Under the pieces are notes generated by a model. It saw only the letters and a program-made list of their open reading frames with translations. It had not been told where the DNA came from and ran no database searches. A stretch of DNA of 64,000 bases, from assembly GCF_020171725.1 (NCBI RefSeq), contig NZ_JAIVAJ010000001.1:496001-560000 (forward strand), read 5' to 3'. Every line of letters begins with the position of its first letter. The first letter of the stretch is position 1. This document shows positions 62,446 to 64,000 of the stretch, piece after piece. Source of the DNA: Halobacillus litoralis (GTDB lineage Bacteria > Bacillota > Bacilli > Bacillales > Halobacillaceae). Made by a program: the position numbers and the translations under genes.

Positions 62446-62625
62446 TCAACTTTGAAGTGTCTGGGCCGAGACATTAATATAAATCTGCTCCAGTTCGGTC
62501 AGGGTCATTTCTGTCGTCTTCTTCCCCAAACGATCTTCGGTGTAGCCCATAGCCTCGAGCTTGGTTACCAGACTGAAACGTCTATTCTCCACACCCTGCC
62601 TCAAATGACCTTGATCGACATTCAT
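62446..62625 (-). CDS. FbpA-family small basic protein
   Basis: 59 residues from ATG 62625 with GGGAGGG upstream. L-R-Q-G-V-E-N-R-R near the start, L-V-T-K-L-E-A-M-G-Y, then T-E-M-T-L-T-E-L-E-Q-I-Y: the Fur-regulated basic protein A pattern (LRKAVE..R...I.KL...G....D.....LTLSELE.EY). In B. subtilis FbpA acts with the small RNA FsrA in the iron-sparing response. A canonical Fur box is not visible upstream, so the regulation here is not shown. Confidence 0.7.
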   Translation of the reverse strand: MNVDQGHLRQGVENRRFSLVTKLEAMGYTEDRLGKKTTEMTLTELEQIYINVSAQTLQS

Positions 62626-62726
62626 CCTATCCCTCCCCCTACTGATTCAACTGTATGCGGTACGTATTTGTTTATACATACCACAAAGGGAGGGTCATTA
62701 ATCCGTTTATTATGTAAAAATAATAG

Positions 62727-62999
62727 TTACACCTGCTCTGAATATACGGAGTCCCATTTAAAAATCAACAGACCATGCTGCTCCTGCAAGCGATATGGAC
62801 CGCGAAATACAGCCGCTGAAAGACGATCATCCAACGCGTGTACACGAATCCGATGAATGATCTTATTTATATGATCCTGAACAAAACTATTGGTAAGATT
62901 TTGATCTAACTCCACGACGATTGTGGAATCTTTACGCACAGAGTAAAAACCTTGTACATCAATCCGGTTGCTGTCTAATGACAACGCTCGAAACTGCAT
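62727..62999 (-). CDS. Hypothetical protein, 90 residues
   Basis: ATG 62999 follows AGGAGG at 8-base spacing, which makes the gene convincing. Mixed alpha/beta sequence: M-Q-F-R-A-L-S-L-D-S-N-R-I-D-V-Q-G-F-Y-S-V, I-V-V-E-L-D-Q-N-L, and R-I-R-V-H-A-L-D-D-R-L. No membrane segment, no Cys. I do not recognise the family. Same strand as the FbpA-like gene, 100 bases apart. Confidence 0.65.
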   Translation of the reverse strand: MQFRALSLDSNRIDVQGFYSVRKDSTIVVELDQNLTNSFVQDHINKIIHRIRVHALDDRLSAAVFRGPYRLQEQHGLLIFKWDSVYSEQV

Positions 63000-63084
63000 A
63001 TCTACATCCTCCTGCTCACCTAGAAAGGCCCTTTGAATTACAATATTCCGTCAACTTTATTTGTTATTTTGATATAATGAACAA

Positions 63085-63186
63085 AATAAACCTGTTCCCG
63101 CAAAAACCTTTCAGAACGACGCGATCCACATTGCGGGTCCTCTTGAAAAAAACGCCTGTCCTTTATATCGGATAGGCGTTTTTAGA
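63085..63186 (+). ncRNA. Candidate small RNA
   Basis: TATAAT at 63073-63078 would start a transcript near 63085. It contains a hairpin CCCGCAA (63097-63103)/TTGCGGG (63131-63137) and ends in a terminator at 63149-63185. No ORF with a ribosome site is present. The -35 is poor, so this is a suggestion only. The remaining gap to the tRNA holds nothing I can support. Confidence 0.3.
63149..63185. terminator. Intrinsic terminator
   Basis: AAAACGCCTGTCC with GGATAGGCGTTTT (one G-U pair), T-run on the plus strand and seven Ts on the minus. Confidence 0.85.
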
Positions 63187-63304
63187 TTTAAGGTAAATCA
63201 AGGGATGATGTATGGAAAACAATCATTGATGTACTTCTCTGGAAACGTAAAGCTATTCTAGGAGAAAGTGAAGATGTCAACAAGTGCATAAAAAAGAGAA
63301 ATGA

Positions 63305-63333
63305 CGCGGCCTCTCCGTGGATGAGAAACCGCG
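63305..63333 (-). terminator. Terminator of tRNA-Val
   Basis: Minus-strand CGCGGTTTCTC pairs with GAGAGGCCGCG (two G-U pairs), then ATTTCTCTTTTTT; 22 bases after the tRNA. Confidence 0.75.
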
Positions 63334-63354
63334 CCATTCCGGCACTTTGTATGA

Positions 63355-63427
63355 TGATTCCGATTGGGCTCGAACCAACGACCTCCACCCTGTCAAGGTG
63401 GCGCTCTCCCAGCTGAGCTACGGAATC
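63355..63427 (-). tRNA. tRNA-Val (anticodon GAC)
   Basis: 73 bases, full cloverleaf. Acceptor GATTCCG with CGGAATC, D-arm GCTCAGCTGGGAGAGC, anticodon stem CCACC/GGTGG around the loop TTGACAG, so the anticodon is GAC reading GUC/GUU. T-arm GTTGG TTCGAGC CCAAT. The 3' end reads A then TCA, so CCA is not encoded and must be added by nucleotidyltransferase. Solitary gene. Confidence 0.96.
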
Positions 63428-63602
63428 GTGTTGTTTTTTGTCGGCTTGTTTTGCTGACAAGTAATAATATACAATGTATTCAAAGCGAAGTCAATATGAT
63501 TCTCGGATTTTTATTTAAAAAATGTTGAACGGTTCAGAATGCGAGCTTCCATTTGATCTGTTCCACTTTTGGCACAATTCTATGATAAAATATAAATGGT
63601 AC

Positions 63603-63629
63603 GTTTAAACGTGAAAAATCGGTGGGAAA
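63603..63629 (+). promoter_or_regulatory. Sigma-B-type promoter of the terminal esterase gene
   Basis: GTTTAA, 15-base spacer, GGGAAA, fitting GTTTAA-N13-15-GGGWAW. The -35 sits within the palindrome ACGTTTAAACGT (63601-63612). An alternative sigma-A promoter TTGGCA-N16-TATAAA lies at 63569-63596. Confidence 0.45.
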
Positions 63630-63667
63630 TTGAGATTAGAACTTCCCTCACGATCAGGAGGTGACGG

Positions 63668-64000
63668 ATGATGGGTAGAAAAGGTTCAATGAAGGAATAT
63701 ACGATAAACAGTGACTATTTAAACGAGGAAATGACGCTCAAAGTGTACACTCCCGAAAACTTCTCTCCATTATACAAGTATCACTTCTGCATCATGCAGG
63801 ATGGAAATGATTATTTCCAGATGGGGCGTGCAGCTACGTTAAGTGATCAACTGCACGGAGATGAGGAAATTGAGAACACCATTTTCATCGGAATCCACTA
63901 TAGAGATAAGTATGACAGGCAGGATAAGTATCATCCAAACGGTAAACAACAGGGGGATTATGTCAATTTCCTGATCCGTGAGGTGGTTCCTTTTCTAGAC
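63668..64000 (+). CDS. Esterase-family (esterase D/YjcH-like) protein, N-terminal part
   Basis: 111 residues before the window ends. ATG at 63668 six bases after AGGAGG (a second ATG follows directly). The layout fits the putative esterase family: V-Y-T-P-E-N-F-S-P-L-Y-K-Y, the oxyanion-region M-Q-D-G-N-D-Y-F, F-I-G-I-H-Y-R-D-K-Y-D-R, and N-F-L-I-R-E-V-V-P-F-L-D before the nucleophile, which lies outside the window. Substrate unknown. Confidence 0.82.
   Translation, partial: MMGRKGSMKEYTINSDYLNEEMTLKVYTPENFSPLYKYHFCIMQDGNDYFQMGRAATLSDQLHGDEEIENTIFIGIHYRDKYDRQDKYHPNGKQQGDYVNFLIREVVPFLD

Noticed and set aside
62626..62726. Fur box for the FbpA-like gene
   Set aside because: TATTAT-GTAAAA-type AT-rich dyads are present but none fits TGATAATNATTATCA.
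62452..62856. 134-codon plus-strand frame
   Set aside because: Antisense to the FbpA-like and 90-residue genes, both of which have strong ribosome sites; no site of its own.
63188..63460. 90-codon minus-strand frame over the tRNA region
   Set aside because: It reads through tRNA-Val and its terminator.

Overview
The window looks like chromosomal core DNA of a Gram-positive, endospore-forming member of the Bacillaceae, most likely a moderately halophilic genus such as Halobacillus or a relative. The signs are close relatives of Bacillus subtilis YhdN, YfmM, YfkAB, YrhE/YrhD and ThiT, a YjcZ-type sporulation microprotein, AGGAGG ribosome sites, T-box and TPP riboswitches, sigma-B type promoters and a UvsE endonuclease. 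The organism assignment is an inference. I see no insertion sequence, prophage, CRISPR array or compositional island.

Layout. 1-9.7 kb: GNAT tail, Mn-pyrophosphatase, a lone glutamine synthetase with a GlnR/TnrA-type site, an RsgA GTPase, a drug-type ABC exporter, and a run of small membrane protein, lipoprotein, nitroreductase and sirtuin genes. 9.7-20.2 kb: Na+/H+ antiporter, penicillin acylase, YhdN aldo-keto reductase, DUF456 protein, the formate dehydrogenase operon (fdhD, large subunit, DUF1641) and an ArsR-type regulator. 20.3-31 kb: cell-wall NlpC/P60-SLH hydrolase, TPP-riboswitch-controlled thiT, esterase, SDR, YfkAB radical SAM enzyme, ZIP metal transporter, SIMPL protein, amine oxidase, and an HtrA-like protease paired with a zinc-ribbon membrane protein. 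31-38.3 kb: 3D-domain wall enzyme, YeeE/YedE permease, YfmM ABC-F, UvsE, an MBL-fold hydrolase and an RNase H-like protein. 38.3-44.1 kb: a complete beta-glucoside uptake operon (binding protein, two permeases, LacI repressor, GH1 glucosidase) with a strong promoter between two CCGG-centred operators. 44.2-48.9 kb: YjbQ, a long DapF, and a divergent MFS/SgrR pair.

49-59.4 kb holds the branched-chain amino acid cluster, all on the minus strand: ilvE, then a T-box leader, ilvB-ilvN-ilvC-leuA-leuB-leuC-leuD-ilvA. The T-box specifier reads as AUC (Ile). ilvE has its own promoter with CodY-like and cre-like sites and a 140-nt leader whose two hairpin loops are complementary over 9 nt; this is the best candidate for an undescribed regulatory element. 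The ilvA gene appears to have lost its RBS-proximal start through a 1-nt shift. 59.6-62.1 kb: a DICT-domain protein, a RibU-like ECF S-component and a chemotaxis transducer without an extracellular sensor domain, the last two overlapping by 4 nt. This suggests that a transporter subunit may act as the sensor. 62.1-64 kb: YjcZ and FbpA-like microproteins, a possible small RNA, tRNA-Val(GAC) and the start of an esterase gene behind a sigma-B-like promoter.
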